From Caenorhabditis remanei (lineage: Eukaryota > Nematoda > Chromadorea > Rhabditida > Rhabditidae): DNA of 64,000 bases. Both the position numbers and the translations under genes were made by a program. Position 1 is the first letter of the stretch, and each line of letters opens with the position of its first letter. A model generated the notes under the pieces. The model had not been told where the DNA came from. It did not search any database and worked only from the letters and a program-made list of their open reading frames with translations. Shown here piece by piece: positions 37,096-49,449 of this stretch. The DNA lies in the NCBI RefSeq assembly GCF_010183535.1, contig NC_071333.1, positions 7,996,587 through 8,060,586 on the forward strand, read 5' to 3'.

Positions 37096-39098
37096 TTTCT
37101 GGAAAAATCAATTTTTTCGACTGAGAGAAATTTATTTTCAAAATGCGATTTTTAGTATCGTTAAAATTAGAACTGAAATTATCGACGTTCAAGTAAAATT
37201 GGTATAGTGAATAAGAACAAACAAACGGGCTATCGCTGTTTATAGAAACGAAGAACCCCTCTTACATGGACATATAGATAAAATCACTATCCAGTTTCAC
37301 AACATGTGATTGTCGGAGAGAGACGAAGAAATGGGAAAAGGTTGACGAGACAGTGAGAAAAAAACAACGTAGTTCAACAATTGATCTACCACAGATGATA
37401 TTTTTTGAAATAACTCCAAAGTTTAGTATTCAAAGCAAAAAAACATTCGAGAACTGAAAGTAATGTGATGTGTAAACAGTTTTGAATGTTCAAATGTCTA
37501 ATACGATGTAATTCTTAACCACTATCACCATGAACTGATAACTCCGAAATGTTTGAATGAATTTTAATTTCAAATTCTGTCAGTTGTTATCAGAAAAACA
37601 ATAATTTCCGGGTATACAAAGCACATTTCCCTGAGAGAAAAGAAGAATCCGTCTTGTAGTTTTGTGGCAAGAACGCATCAATCTTCATTATCTGTCTAAA
37701 AGATTTGCGATGAATTTTTTTTGTCGTCATGATACTTTATCATATCTCTAACAATTGTTCCGGACAATACAAAACCGGTGTAATAGATCGAAGTTCGGGT
37801 TTGAAGATGATGTAAAAATTGGGAAGATTCAGGTATCTGTCTGTTCATTTGTGATGACATCAGAAAAAATTGGCCATCGTCAAGACAATTAAGAACAATA
37901 AATCAACATTACCAAGGTAGAGAAGCCACACCCTTTTCAGATAAATAAAACGTCGTTCAAATGTTTTCTTGCTTTTGACTCTGAAAGCTGTAACTGATCG
38001 TTTACAAATACTACAAGTCTTGGGTATTGATAAGGGACAGTCACAAGTATGCAAATTTACTCTTCTTTTGGAATAATCACACTCTTAGTGTAACCACTTA
38101 TTTCCAAAAGTTATAGCAGCGTTCTCCTGGATTTCGAGGTAAAAATCTAACTTTTACCGACATGTGTAAAAACTAATACTTTGTGAAACATGGGTTAATT
38201 CTTTGAGTTACTAGACTTATTCAATTTTTTTTGGGGTTCGAAATAATTAAAATTTGGAAAAAGTGATTTATGATACATTTTGTATTATCTGTACAAACAG
38301 TCAAACAAACTTAGATGAAGGGTGTGGATTTATATTATTTCAGATATACGTATAAATTAAGTCGTTTGGAAGAATTCAATTCACAATGGTGCTCTCGCCT
38401 CTTATTTCCTCTTCACTCTTAGCCTCGTGTTCTTCGCCAGGAATTTTTCCCTTTTCTCAGTTATCATGATGTTAAACTTCTTTTTCGGTTTTTTCCCTTT
38501 CTTTTGAAAACTAGTTCTGCCAAAATGCAGTTAGGTTCGGTTTTTTTTTCTGGTTGCGCAAAGAGAAAGTTTGATACAGGTCTCCTCAGATAAGGATGGG
38601 TAGATAAATTCAAAAAATCAGTGATTTTTTTACGTTTTGTCAGTTTGATATAAGTTATTAAACATGGACTACAGCTCCGACATCCCAGTCAAAGAATGAT
38701 AATTGAATACAAAGTAAAATGTCAACTATTAGAAACATAATTTAGCAATTGAGAGTAATTTTTGGGAGTTGAAAACTAGTGTTAAATTACGTCATATATA
38801 TTAATACTGCATATCAGTTATATCCTGCGGTCAACGTGTAATCACAAAATTAATTCCAGAACTCTTCCAATTACAGGTTCTGCAATGTCTTTCAAATATC
38901 GAAAATCTCAATTTCCTTGTGTGTGTGAGAGTGTAGTTTTTTGAGGCGAGGCTGTGCGAGAGTTGTGCTTACTGATGGTTCTGTGTTCGTGTCTGTTGAT
39001 TTTTAAATTTTTAAAATTCTCTTACTAATCTAGAGACGTTTAAAAAACATGTTTTCAGATATCTGGAGTGTTCATTTTGAAAGAAAGAATTTTTAGTC
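37096..39098. other. Intergenic, divergent promoter region
   Basis: Lies between the heads of the 3-exon gene (-) and the 15-exon gene (+). AT-rich. A minus-strand frame at 37860-38054 encodes a few spaced cysteines (CDCPLSIPKTCSICK) but has no splice or start context; I do not call it. Confidence 0.5.
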
Positions 39099-42000
39099 AT
39101 GCAACAATCGAGAGTTGAACAATATATTAGCAAATTTGAGAATCGAGAATGGAATAAAATAACAAAGAATGCTCCACTGGTGAGTTACTTCTTTCTTCAA
39201 ATTATCGAAATACACAGAATTATTTAAATATTTCAAAGTTTGTGCAGATACGAAAATGTAGTCTAAAGTTGGAATTTCTTGAAACGCATAGTTTTCCCGG
39301 CCTTGGCCACTTTGTTGACTAAAGCTAAAACTGAAACAACAATGAAGTAACAACCAAAAATATGTTCGAGATCCGGCTTCCACCTTTACATAATGAATTA
39401 CAAAGTGATAGAATGTTGTGTTTCAGCTTTTCTTTGTACAAGAGTTTCTCAGCAATGAAATATATTGGGAACCATTGTCATTAACAATAATGACAGCAGA
39501 AACGAGTGATCGCATGAAAAGATGTTTTTCGGTTAGTAATTATCAAAAAATACTAAGAAAAATGATTATGAACTTTCAGGAGCTGCACCCACTCGCCATT
39601 CTTGACCTTTATTTATGTTTTCCATATATAAAGTATATGAGACAGAGAGAAGTACATTTTTTGTCCTACTTTTTTTTGAAAGCAACAGTTTCAGTTCATT
39701 GAAGCTCTATCGCACGTATCGAATCTTCTCTTCAAAGAGCCGGATGCTTTTCTAGAAGATCTTGAAGAAGTTTTGAAAAAAGAGATGAGAAACACAAATG
39801 TTGCCAAGAGGATATTAGATGTTAATTTGAAACATCTGGATATAATCGGTGAGAAATACTTTTTTTCTAAAAATGTACGAGTTTTTTTTCAGTTAAATCA
39901 AAACATATGAAAGATCTTCCTCGTGTTTATCTCAGGGCAGTCAGAAAAGTTCTAAAGGAATTACATCGTATTGTCAATAACATTGACAAAGATTTCAGAA
40001 TGAAACAAGATGTAAAAAAAATTGGTCAGTTGAAAAATTATAATAACTAACATCTCAATAATATAGATTACATAACAGGACGATAACGCTGTGTTTCAAT
40101 TTCTAACCAAATTTAACGCTTACATCATTAACTCAGGTTGTACGGATAAAGCTATAGTTATTATTTTCTTTTTTTTTCAGGTCATATGATGGCATGTTGC
40201 TCCAACTCTGGAATCGAATCACGAACAGAAGCTAGATCACATTTTCCACCTCATAGGGAAAGGATCCAGGTAAATCATCGAATATAGAAATAAGTAGTAA
40301 GGAGATGATTAGTATGTAAAAATGAACTAATAGGCATCAGTAAAGTTGTAGTCTGAGTGCTAATGCTTTTCTTCCAGGATGATCAATCTGGTGCAAGTGG
40401 ATCATCAGAAATGAGAGCAGTCCCAGCACACTCATGTGCACAAAGAATTCCTTCCCAAAGATGGTTCTTTGAAGGAAACTATGTCACCAATACTGTTACT
40501 ACTGTTCCAGTCGTGATAGGACCACACGACAGTTGGCAGCAAGCAACGCAAAATACTGGTAACCATTATTCACAATCGCATATTGAACCGCAAATGACTC
40601 CTCAACTACCATCTTCAAATATTTATCAAAGTAGTGCTGTTGAACCAATAAAACGAGATGAGGTGAGTTTTTACATGTTCAATCCAAAGTATTGTGCAAA
40701 TCTGTTTCAGACACGAACCATCTCGTTACCGTCATCAGAAATAAGTAATGATAACTCAAGTAAGAAAAGAAAGGCTTCTATCGAACCTGTATCTTCTGTT
40801 CCATGCAAAAAAATACTCACAGTTCAAGAGGAAACAAGCTGTGAATTGCCAGTGGAACAACCATTGTTTGAAAGAATTATTCCGAAGAACACAGAACCTT
40901 TGATGGATTTACCGTTTTCAGAAGCGCATACCGTAAGATAGTTGATTTTTCTCAATTCCAATAAGAAAAAACTGTAATTCAGAAAACAAAAATTGTTGGA
41001 AGATTTTCAAGAAATGAGATACCACTTGGGCCTCTGACAACCGCAAGCTCTGAGAATCAACCAATCGTGAACGCAAGCGAAAAGACAAGTGATGAATATG
41101 ACTATGTAGACCGTCTTCATGATATGTTGCTGCAAATGGAAGAAAGGGATAGAGAAGAAAAGAGCAAACTGTGGAAAATACAAGAAAATCTGGATCTCTC
41201 AAAACTGACAGAGGTAAACTGATACTCACTTATAAATACAAGAAACGTTTTTGAAGGAGGGTCTGCAGTCTCTTAAAGCATCACATCCAGATGTTTTACT
41301 TGACGCAGACGTTTCTCATTCATTTTTCAATGTTCTGGGTTCTGTCGAAGAGAAAACAAACTTTGTACATCACATTTTTCTGTCTTCAGAAGCGTTTACT
41401 GTAAAATAGTTCATTTTTCTCGATAAACAATTAGAAAATGTTGTTATTCAGAAAACATCAATTGTTGAGAATTCTTCAAGAAGTGAGATACCAATTGATC
41501 CTCGGACAACTGGAAGCTCTGATAATCAAGCAATCATGAACGCAAGGGAAGATACAAGTGAAGTATCTCAAGACACTGACAACGACGTTTCGAACATTGA
41601 CGAGGAAGATATCGATGTCACGAAATATCCCATTGGGGGTTTCACCGCTGATTCTGTGGAAGATCTTTTTTTAATGTTGCCAAAGGAAGAGAGGGAAAGA
41701 GAACATGAAGATAAGAAAAAACTGCGCAAATTTGAAAAAGATCTGGATCTTCCACAACTGGCAGAGGTAAACTGATACTCACTTATGAATATAAGAAACG
41801 TGTTTGAAAGATGGTCTACTTTTATCAGGCAACAAAAATACTGTAATTCAGAAAACATCAATTGTTCAAAATTCTTCAAGAAGTGAGATACAAAATAACA
41901 CTCTGACTACCGAAAGCTCTGACAATCAACCAATTGTGAACGCAAGGGAAACGACAAATGATGAATATGAAGATACAAACAATAACGTTTCGAACATTAA

Positions 42001-42545
42001 CGAGAAAGATATTGATGTCTCAAAACCTCCCATTCAGGATCCGATCGTTGATGGTCTTCATAATATGTTGCTGCAAGTGGAAGAAGAGGATAGAGAAAAA
42101 AAAGAAAAACTGTGGAAATTAGAAAAAGATCTGGATCTCCCAAAACTGACAGAGGTAAACTGATAGACACTTAAAAATAAAACAACCGTGTTTGAAGGAG
42201 GATCTACAATCTCTTAAAGCATCACACCCAGATGTTTTTCTGAACGCCGACGTTTCTAATTTATTTTTCCATGTTCTGGGTTTAATCGTACTGAAACGAT
42301 TAGGTATAATTGTTTTGAAGTGTTAATAATGATAATCATTTTTGCAGATTTTCCTACTAATGACCTCCATTCAACGTTGAATATCAAGATTAGAGAACGT
42401 TTTGACAACAAAAATCCGGAAGAAAAAACAGAAACTATTGTCGAGGTGAGACTTATTGCTTGATGAGTTAATATAGAAACTTTGCACAATCCAGATGAAC
42501 ATCATAACGATTACCGCAAGACCGTTTACAAGAACCAATTGTTGA
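39099..42545 (+). CDS. Unrecognised 15-exon gene with duplicated exon units
   Basis: Exons 39099-39179, 39427-39531, 39580-39651, 39695-39848, 39893-40024, 40181-40269, 40378-40662, 40711-40932, 40983-41213, 41257-41400, 41452-41766, 41852-42154, 42198-42303, 42348-42445 and 42495-42545; 795 residues, all phases consistent. The N-terminal ~210 residues look helical (RVEQYISKFENREWNKI; FIEALSHVSNLLFKEPDAF; DLPRVYLRAVRKVLKELHRIV). A low-complexity, Ser/Gln-rich middle follows, with a basic patch (SSKKRKASIEP) that could be a nuclear signal. The 3' half contains three related exons (40983, 41452, 41852), each starting K-T-x-I-V and ending in an acidic/basic helix (EEERDREKKEKLWKLEKDLDLPKLTE-like, shortened here to the shared LDL...L...E), plus two copies of a second exon (QSLKASHPDV). 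Introns between copies are also alike, so the growth was recent. Family not recognised; the last two exons are less certain. Confidence 0.75.
40933..42303 (+). repeat. Tandem exon-intron duplication array
   Basis: The unit is [short intron ending ctgtaattcag] - [exon starting AAAACATCAATTGTT] - [intron starting gtaaactgata] - [exon starting GAG-G-T/A-T-CT-CA]. Complete copies run 40933-41400 and 41401 onward; the third first-type exon is 41852-42154, followed by the second-type exon 42198-42303. Between 41767 and 41851 the second-type exon has been mostly lost, leaving a tttgaaagatgg remnant. Similarity extends through introns, which shows duplication of genomic DNA, not convergent protein repeats. 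Confidence 0.85.
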
Positions 42546-43519
42546 AAGTAAAACGGAAGTTCAGAAATGCTCCCTAACGACTGATTTCGTATAGACAGAT
42601 CAAATACAACTCAGGAAATCAAATGATGTATTTTTCCTTCCTGGATGTAAGTAATCCACCTCTTTCTTCAAATTTTATTTATGTGCTTGCTCAACTTCTC
42701 ATTTCCTCAAAATCTACGTAGTTTAAAATAAGTTTTCCAACTGCTTTCTAATCTCGTTCGCAATACTTCCGTGAATTAGTCAATTTTTCGATAATGTTTG
42801 CTACGTCTAACAAAACACTTTCATACTGTTTTAGTCATTTTCAATTTTAACGATCATAGAAATATTTCGGTATCTGTACAAACAGAAGATTTTTTTTAAC
42901 TATCGTGAAACTTTTACATGTAATTTCTCACAGATCTCTTACAGTTTTACGTCTTGCCTTAACTCCTTTCTTGCCCCAAATAAATTTATGAATTCGAAAA
43001 AAATGTCGCATGATATTGCACATAAATAAATTATAAACGTCATAACATTCTTAATAGTAAACCCCTATCAAATGGAACGTTGCATAGAATAAGACAAAAA
43101 AGAATAAACATAACCGAGACGAGAAAAAGGGGGAGGGCTAACCAGTCAAAACTAGGTGGGAAGAAAAACACAGAAAGCAAGAAACTGAACACGGAATACT
43201 GCCAGAAAGGAGAATATGGAAAAAAATAAAAAAGGAAAAAATGCACAACCGAACAAGCGTTTACATAGATTTGATCTATGACGAGAGGGTATGGAAACTA
43301 GAAAATGAGGAGAAAATAGGAAAAACCAATATGTACCCCAACTTTTAAAGTCGTTTTTACGAGATATCTACGAGGAAAATTCACAAGAATGGGCGGAATC
43401 GGAACGGGAAGGATGGAAAATAAACAAAGAAGAAGATGTTAAATGCAGAATTACAATGAATCACGATATTACTACCAGTAAAGAACATTTACAGTTGTCA
43501 AATAAATGGAATCTCAGGT
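42546..43519. other. Intergenic between convergent genes
   Basis: Contains the 3' ends of the 15-exon gene (+) and the PDXDC1 homologue (-). AT-rich on the left, purine-rich on the right (43080-43460). No further gene seen. Confidence 0.6.
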
Positions 43520-46500
43520 TTATGATGATTCCACGGGTTTGGCTTCCTCAGCAGAACTGACTGCTTCTTCAGCTACAGGAACATCACTTTCAGAAGATGG
43601 TGAAGATGGCTCTTCTTCGAGTTTTGAACTTGAGACCTCATGCGGAACTTGTGGAGTTTCATTCTTTGTAATTGGTGGCGTAGCATCACTGTTTTTCTTT
43701 GATTTGAAAAGAACATCCGTTTCTTGCATCTCTCCTGAAAATTATCATAGATCAGTATTTCATTACAATATAATTTTAACTCATTAGTTTTTCTTACCTG
43801 TCTTTAAATTAAAAGCTCTTCCTCTGATATTTTGAGATTCTGGAGTCAATGGTGACCACCAATTAACAAGAGATCCCATAATTGGCAATTGTCTCATCAT
43901 TCCCTCATTTTGGAGTCTCTGGTCATTTTCCTCTCTCAATGCCTTATTAGCTGCTTCGATTCCATGTCTAATCAAATCAGCAAGACTATCCAAATACTGT
44001 TGGCTGTTCTCGATCTCTTTTCCTTTTTGTGCAACCATCTCCACCAAATTATGCAAATCCTTGACATCGGAAAGCATGCCAAACTTGACACAAGAGACAC
44101 CATAACGAGTGCAGTCTCCGGAAGAGAAAGCGGCGTCGACACTCTTCAATTGGTGCACAAGCTCCAAGTTGAGATGAGAGATTTGTTGTTTTTGGATCAA
44201 GTTCCAGTCTTCTGGGTTAGTCTCTTTCACAATAGACGGAATGTAGCTGAAACAGAAATTTCGGTTGTCAATAATTGCATCATCTCTTACCAGACAGCAC
44301 CAATTCCAGCCCAGTTGCGGATTGGGAGAAGGACAAGGGATGGGAAGTCATCTTTGAGCTCTGAGAATTTCAGCTTGGCGGCCACAGTTGACTCAACAAT
44401 TCTCATGATGTCAGTGAGTTTGCGAACAAAACGTTGGACATGATCGATGTGAGATGAGAAGGCTGAAAATGAATTATCAGGTTATTTTACCATTCCGGGC
44501 CTTGTGGACTTACTAGCTGCATGCTCCAATGGGCAGAAACGGAAAGCAATTCCGTAGTTTCCTCCGAGTTCAATGGTATCAATTCCAAGTGGAAGAGATT
44601 CTGGGAGAAGACCATCACGGAGCCATGCGTTGAGGTAATCTCCATATTCAAGCTCATCCTGGAGAGTCTTCTCAGCAATCGAAATGGCATCGTGATCCTC
44701 ATTCTTTTGGATCAAGTTCTTATGATGTTGAATTGCATTCTTAATGCTGACATAGTTGTACTTGAAAATGAGCACAGTTGGAGCAGAGAACTTGTTCTTG
44801 TAGACACGGTTTGCAAAATCAACTGGATTTTCAACTCCGACGATTTCAACCTCTGGAATTGCCGAAAGTCCCTTGAGCATCACTTTGCTCTGAAAACAAA
44901 AATGTCAGTTTGAATTGACAAGTGTGACATTCGTACCAATAAGAACGCATTCTCTATCATATCGACAATTTTTTTTCCAGAAAGGTATGACGAGGCGACC
45001 CACCATGGAAGACTGTCAAGTTTCTCACGATAAGAAGCCTTATATCCTTCCACCGATTTGTGTAGAGTCTGAACAAGAATTTAGTTTTATGAACTCTATT
45101 TTTCAATCTCCAGCTAATCTTACCACAACTGGTGCTGATGGAATTCCGAGCCAAAGAGCAATTGGGAAAGTCATACTGTCAACTTGAGAGAGGACGTGAA
45201 CGAGAATGTTATTGGGTTCACGGAATGTCAAAGCGGCAATTGCTTGTCCGGTGATATGAAGCCAGAACTTGGCCTTGTTCTCGCGAATTTCCAAAATCTT
45301 GGAAATCATGTCGTTTTGTCCCAAAATGGTCGTTCCGACGACACCAATCAAAATAAGTGGCTTCTTTCCGGCACCCAAGTCTTCATCGAGAATCTTCTCA
45401 AATTGTTGGTGGTCCTAAAACGCTAACATTGAAATCATCGTTTTCAAAAAGAAATACTCACGATTCTTCCTTCGATCTCGCTCAAATCGGACTCAATTTT
45501 TGGAAGAATTGTGACATCAGAAATTCCGAACTCAGAAGCCAAATACGAAGAAATGTCCATGTGGAGAGCTGGTGAAACATAGACAACTGGTGCTCCCTGA
45601 ATTGTTTTAAGGTTGGAATAATAATTTCTTGTAGATCAAATACCTGCTCAACAAATGCCTTCCATCCCTTGGTAGCATAGTCAGTTCCATAAGATGACTT
45701 GAGAGCAAGTTTGACAGCGTGTCCAATTCCGTTTCTCATTGAAAGCGAGATTGTGGCTTCCGGTTCCGAACAGTAGATTTGAGAATCAGTAAATCTGAAA
45801 CTTCACACTATTTTTTCTTTTTCCATCACATGACAAACCTGAAGAGGTTACTGAAAACATGATTAACATTTCCGTAGAGCCACGAAGCAATGCTTTGTCT
45901 ATGATGACTGCTCAAAAGATCGATGTAAGATTTAAGAGATGCCGAGGTGACCAAAGTTCTTCCCAACTCCGACAACTTCTGTCCTTCTCTTGACCTAAAG
46001 CAAAACGTGAAGATTCATGAATCCATAATTTAGTAGTCTACCTGGTCTTTGCCACTTGGGCGTGTTGTTTTAACCCAGTTGGAGAAGTAGTCTCACTTCC
46101 AAGCCAGTCATCAGAAATAATCATGTGCTCCAGTTGTTCGAGCACTGGGGGAAGTGAAACCCCAGACGATTGCGACATTCTCGAAGATTTACGAGAGATT
46201 GGTTTGGCGGAGGACTGTAATAAACATTTACATAATTATCTATTTTTTTGCAACTAGCTTACAACTGATTTTTTTGGTCCATCATCCAATCCACTATCTT
46301 CAGACTTTGTCGAAGAACTATTTGACGCCGGGCTGTGTTGTTGCGAAGAAACTTCTATTTTGCTGAAAACAATGAAAGTTAAAATTAATATAAAAAGGTA
46401 CGAAATGTGTTAGCATCTGTGAGTGTATCTGTGTGTGGGCGCGAAACATGTTGAACAAAGAAGTGTCGATGTTCCCTAGGGACAGCAACAAGTCATGTAT

Positions 46501-49449
46501 TTCACTGCTTCTAGAAATTGACACGCATACACTCAGGAAACCCAATTCACATAAAAGCCACACATGTACGCAATTTTTCGAAATTAAGTGGTATGGGGGA
46601 CATGGGGTAAGTGAGATGAAAATGACTACCAGTCAATTTTCCTAATAGCATTTTTTTCGGAGAAAAGTAACGTTTCGAAAGAAACATTTAATTGAGGAGA
46701 ATGCATTCTCATGATGAGAATTTTAATTATGTTTCCTGAATAAAAGGCGAACTCATTCACTATTTAGCACTTTTCTGATTAGTTCATGCATATATTTAGA
46801 AGGTCAGAATATGAACTTTTATTGTTTTTCAACTTGAGACTACAGTAAGCCTCATAGATTTGAAATATGAGACTTTAGCCCAAAAACTGATTACGTTGAT
46901 GGTAATGGCGGATTATTGTGATATCTGTGCGAGGAGCACGGTAACATGAAAGATGAGTTTTCTGCGTTATGCTTCATCGCATCATCCTGAAATCATAGAA
47001 CTGCAATAAATCAAAACAAAAAAGGCGCGGAGCAGAGAGAACGAAAAACAATTGAATTGAAGGGGTGTTTTTTGAAATTGGATTCTGTGAAGAAAAGGAG
47101 AAGGACTAAAAAAACGAAAAGGGTAGCTCAAAGAATATGAATACTCTTTTTCTCATTTATTTCACTACTCAAGTGTTTGTTTTGAAAAATGAAGAGAGCA
47201 TGTGGAAAGTTAGACTTTTATAAACAAAATATAACAAGAAAAATGAGTATGTGCCAAATTACTTCAGGATGTTGGTAGGAAGGATCTCTAGTTTTGCACA
47301 TTTCTTACAATTTCAAACAACTATGACTAATAAGAGGATGGAATCGAACATGCAAAATTGAAAGTGTCTGAAGTCTACTGAGCATATCCTAAAATGTTTA
47401 GTTTGAAAAAAAAAAACTAACATTTTAGAACAAGAGAATGAGCAAGCAATAAAAAGTGCAACTTGTCTACTTCAATTTTAAAATCACTTCCTACTCGGTT
47501 GAGCCAGGGCTATAAAAAAGTTTGATTGCTTTTTTGCTTTTCACTACATCTACTGAATGAGAAAGAACATAGAAAATCCTGTTGCTAGCTTCACCATATC
47601 CAAGTCAAGCGGGGTTTGACAAACAAAGTGTCAGAAATGCTGTCATTTTGGCAACTTGTCCATTTTGGACTCTAGCTCTGAGTCGCGGACAAATCAAGAC
47701 TCGACCATAAAAAATGTAAATGGACACACTCGAAAAGTCTGCCTTTTGGAGAAACAACTCAAATTGACATAATCTGCCTGAAGGCGATAAAAAATGAGAA
47801 GAAGTGCCATCATCTGCTCCATCTCTACTCTTCTTTTCTTCTTCTTTCCTATTTCGTTTTTATCTCTTCCCGAACACTAAAATACTCGCAGTACCAAATC
47901 AAATAATGGACAATGGGGGAGAAAGGATGCAAAAGAGAAGGGCCTTGCTTGCCTATGTCTGTGTGAAACGCGGGACTCAATGTGTGCTTTATTTCAATGC
48001 TTTTCGTTTCGAGAAATAAACGAATGACACGACTATCCCCACTACCGCACCGGCCCATATAAATTCGTTGCAAGAAAAACGACCACCGGCTGAATCGAAA
48101 AAAATTTTGATGGCCCCCTTCGAGCGCTTTAGAGTTTTTGATGCAATATGAATATTCGCACGCAACAAAGCCACTTTCAAAACGTATTGAATTACAGTGG
48201 AGTGGTGACTGGGTTGGTGCAAAGAACACTTGCAAAATGTATTTCTTTTGAACAGTCAGATAACACACCGGAAGTTTTGTGATGACCAAAATAGTTTGAA
48301 TATCTCAAATCCAGAATTCAACGCCATTGAATTCATAAAAATCAAGTTGGCTTTCTGAAGTCCTGCTACAAGGTTTCTAACATCTAGAGAAGAAGTAAAA
48401 GACTCTAGCAAAGAAATGTTCCATAAAATGAGTCAGCTTCATGGCAAACCTTTTTCTGTTTTTTTCCCGACACTTTTTCGGCAAACGAAAGAGAAGTATC
48501 AAAAATAGATGTTTCCCCTATTTAGTGTTCTTGAAGTTCCTTCTTTTAGACACCAATAAACTTATGCATATGTTCGATATACCAGTAAAAACTCATAAAA
48601 ACCTATATTCGCTTTCATCTCTGCAACTTGCTCCACCTCTCCTCCTTTTATCATTCTACTTCAAACTGTGTAAACATGATTCATGTCATGCGCCTTTTTC
48701 CATACAATTCCATTCAATTTCTCTTTTTTTCGAATTCCTATTTTGTTGGTTTCATGAAAAACAGTCAATGAACAGAACAGATGTATACGCCTGAAAACGG
48801 GTCGTGCACGATAAGATCTGACACCGCTCGACAAATATAGAAAAGTGGGGATTTCAAAAGAAAGTGAGATATGGAAGAAAGACAACGGATCTTGATATGA
48901 ATTCATGATTCAAAGAATCCTTGACGGGCGACTTAAGTTAATGACGGGAAGTTTTAAAAGTTGGTAAGGGATCTGGTTGTAAAGAAAGCTCATATCCAAA
49001 TCTTCCAAAAAATGAAAAGAATATACACGTATTGGAGGTGTCGCAGAGGGACCATTAAAAAAGCGTTCCCCCTTTGTCATTGAAACATTGCATGCATTTC
49101 TGCTTTCATTTGTTCTCCCTCATTTTTCTCCCTTCGTTTTCTTTTTCTACTTTACCGACGTCTCCAGAAGTTTCGCATCATTCTGTTCAAATGCATGATC
49201 TACGACAACATGCCCGGTTAATTGCCAGCATAATGACTAACTGGACAGCGAACGATGACGATGACCAGCTACTGTTTTCTCTCCGTTTTTCCAGTTTTGG
49301 TAAACGTTGTTCTCGTCATTTTCAGTATGTCACGAGTATTGGTGTTGCAGATGTTAGGTTCGGATAACAAGTTTGACTTACCTTTCGATTGTTTGAATGA
49401 TGCTCTCGATTTGCTGAACTGTGCCCGACATTTCAGCAGAAGTGGCCAT
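43520..49449 (-). CDS. PDXDC1 homologue (PLP-decarboxylase-fold protein)
   Basis: Exons, 5' to 3': 49449-49382, 46362-46263, 46214-46042, 45994-45839, 45794-45644, 45596-45462, 45414-45124, 45068-44937, 44889-44514, 44462-44291, 44246-43798 and 43734-43520; 805 residues, close to the ~790 of human PDXDC1. The most diagnostic region is near the C-terminus: DLIRHGIEAANKAL, then NEGMMRQLPIMGSLVNWWSP and RGRAFNLKTG. The core has LILIGVVGTTILGQND and WLHITGQAIAAL. The place where active decarboxylases carry the PLP lysine reads VDSMTFPIALWLG (about 339-351) with no lysine, and the usual PLP-ring aspartate is replaced (WLHITG). So this is probably a non-catalytic or altered-chemistry member, as in vertebrates. 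The C-tail is acidic and disordered. Intron 1 is 3.0 kb; a second in-frame Met in exon 3 could serve a shorter isoform. Biochemical role unknown. Confidence 0.9.
46363..49381 (-). other. First intron of the PDXDC1 homologue (3.0 kb)
   Basis: No nested gene that I can support. Several open frames on both strands (for example 47849-48289 minus) are low-complexity or F/S-rich and lack splice structure. It probably contains regulatory DNA. Confidence 0.5.

Noticed and set aside
37860..38054. Cysteine-containing minus-strand frame
   Set aside because: Spacing fits no zinc-finger pattern I know, and there is no start or splice context.
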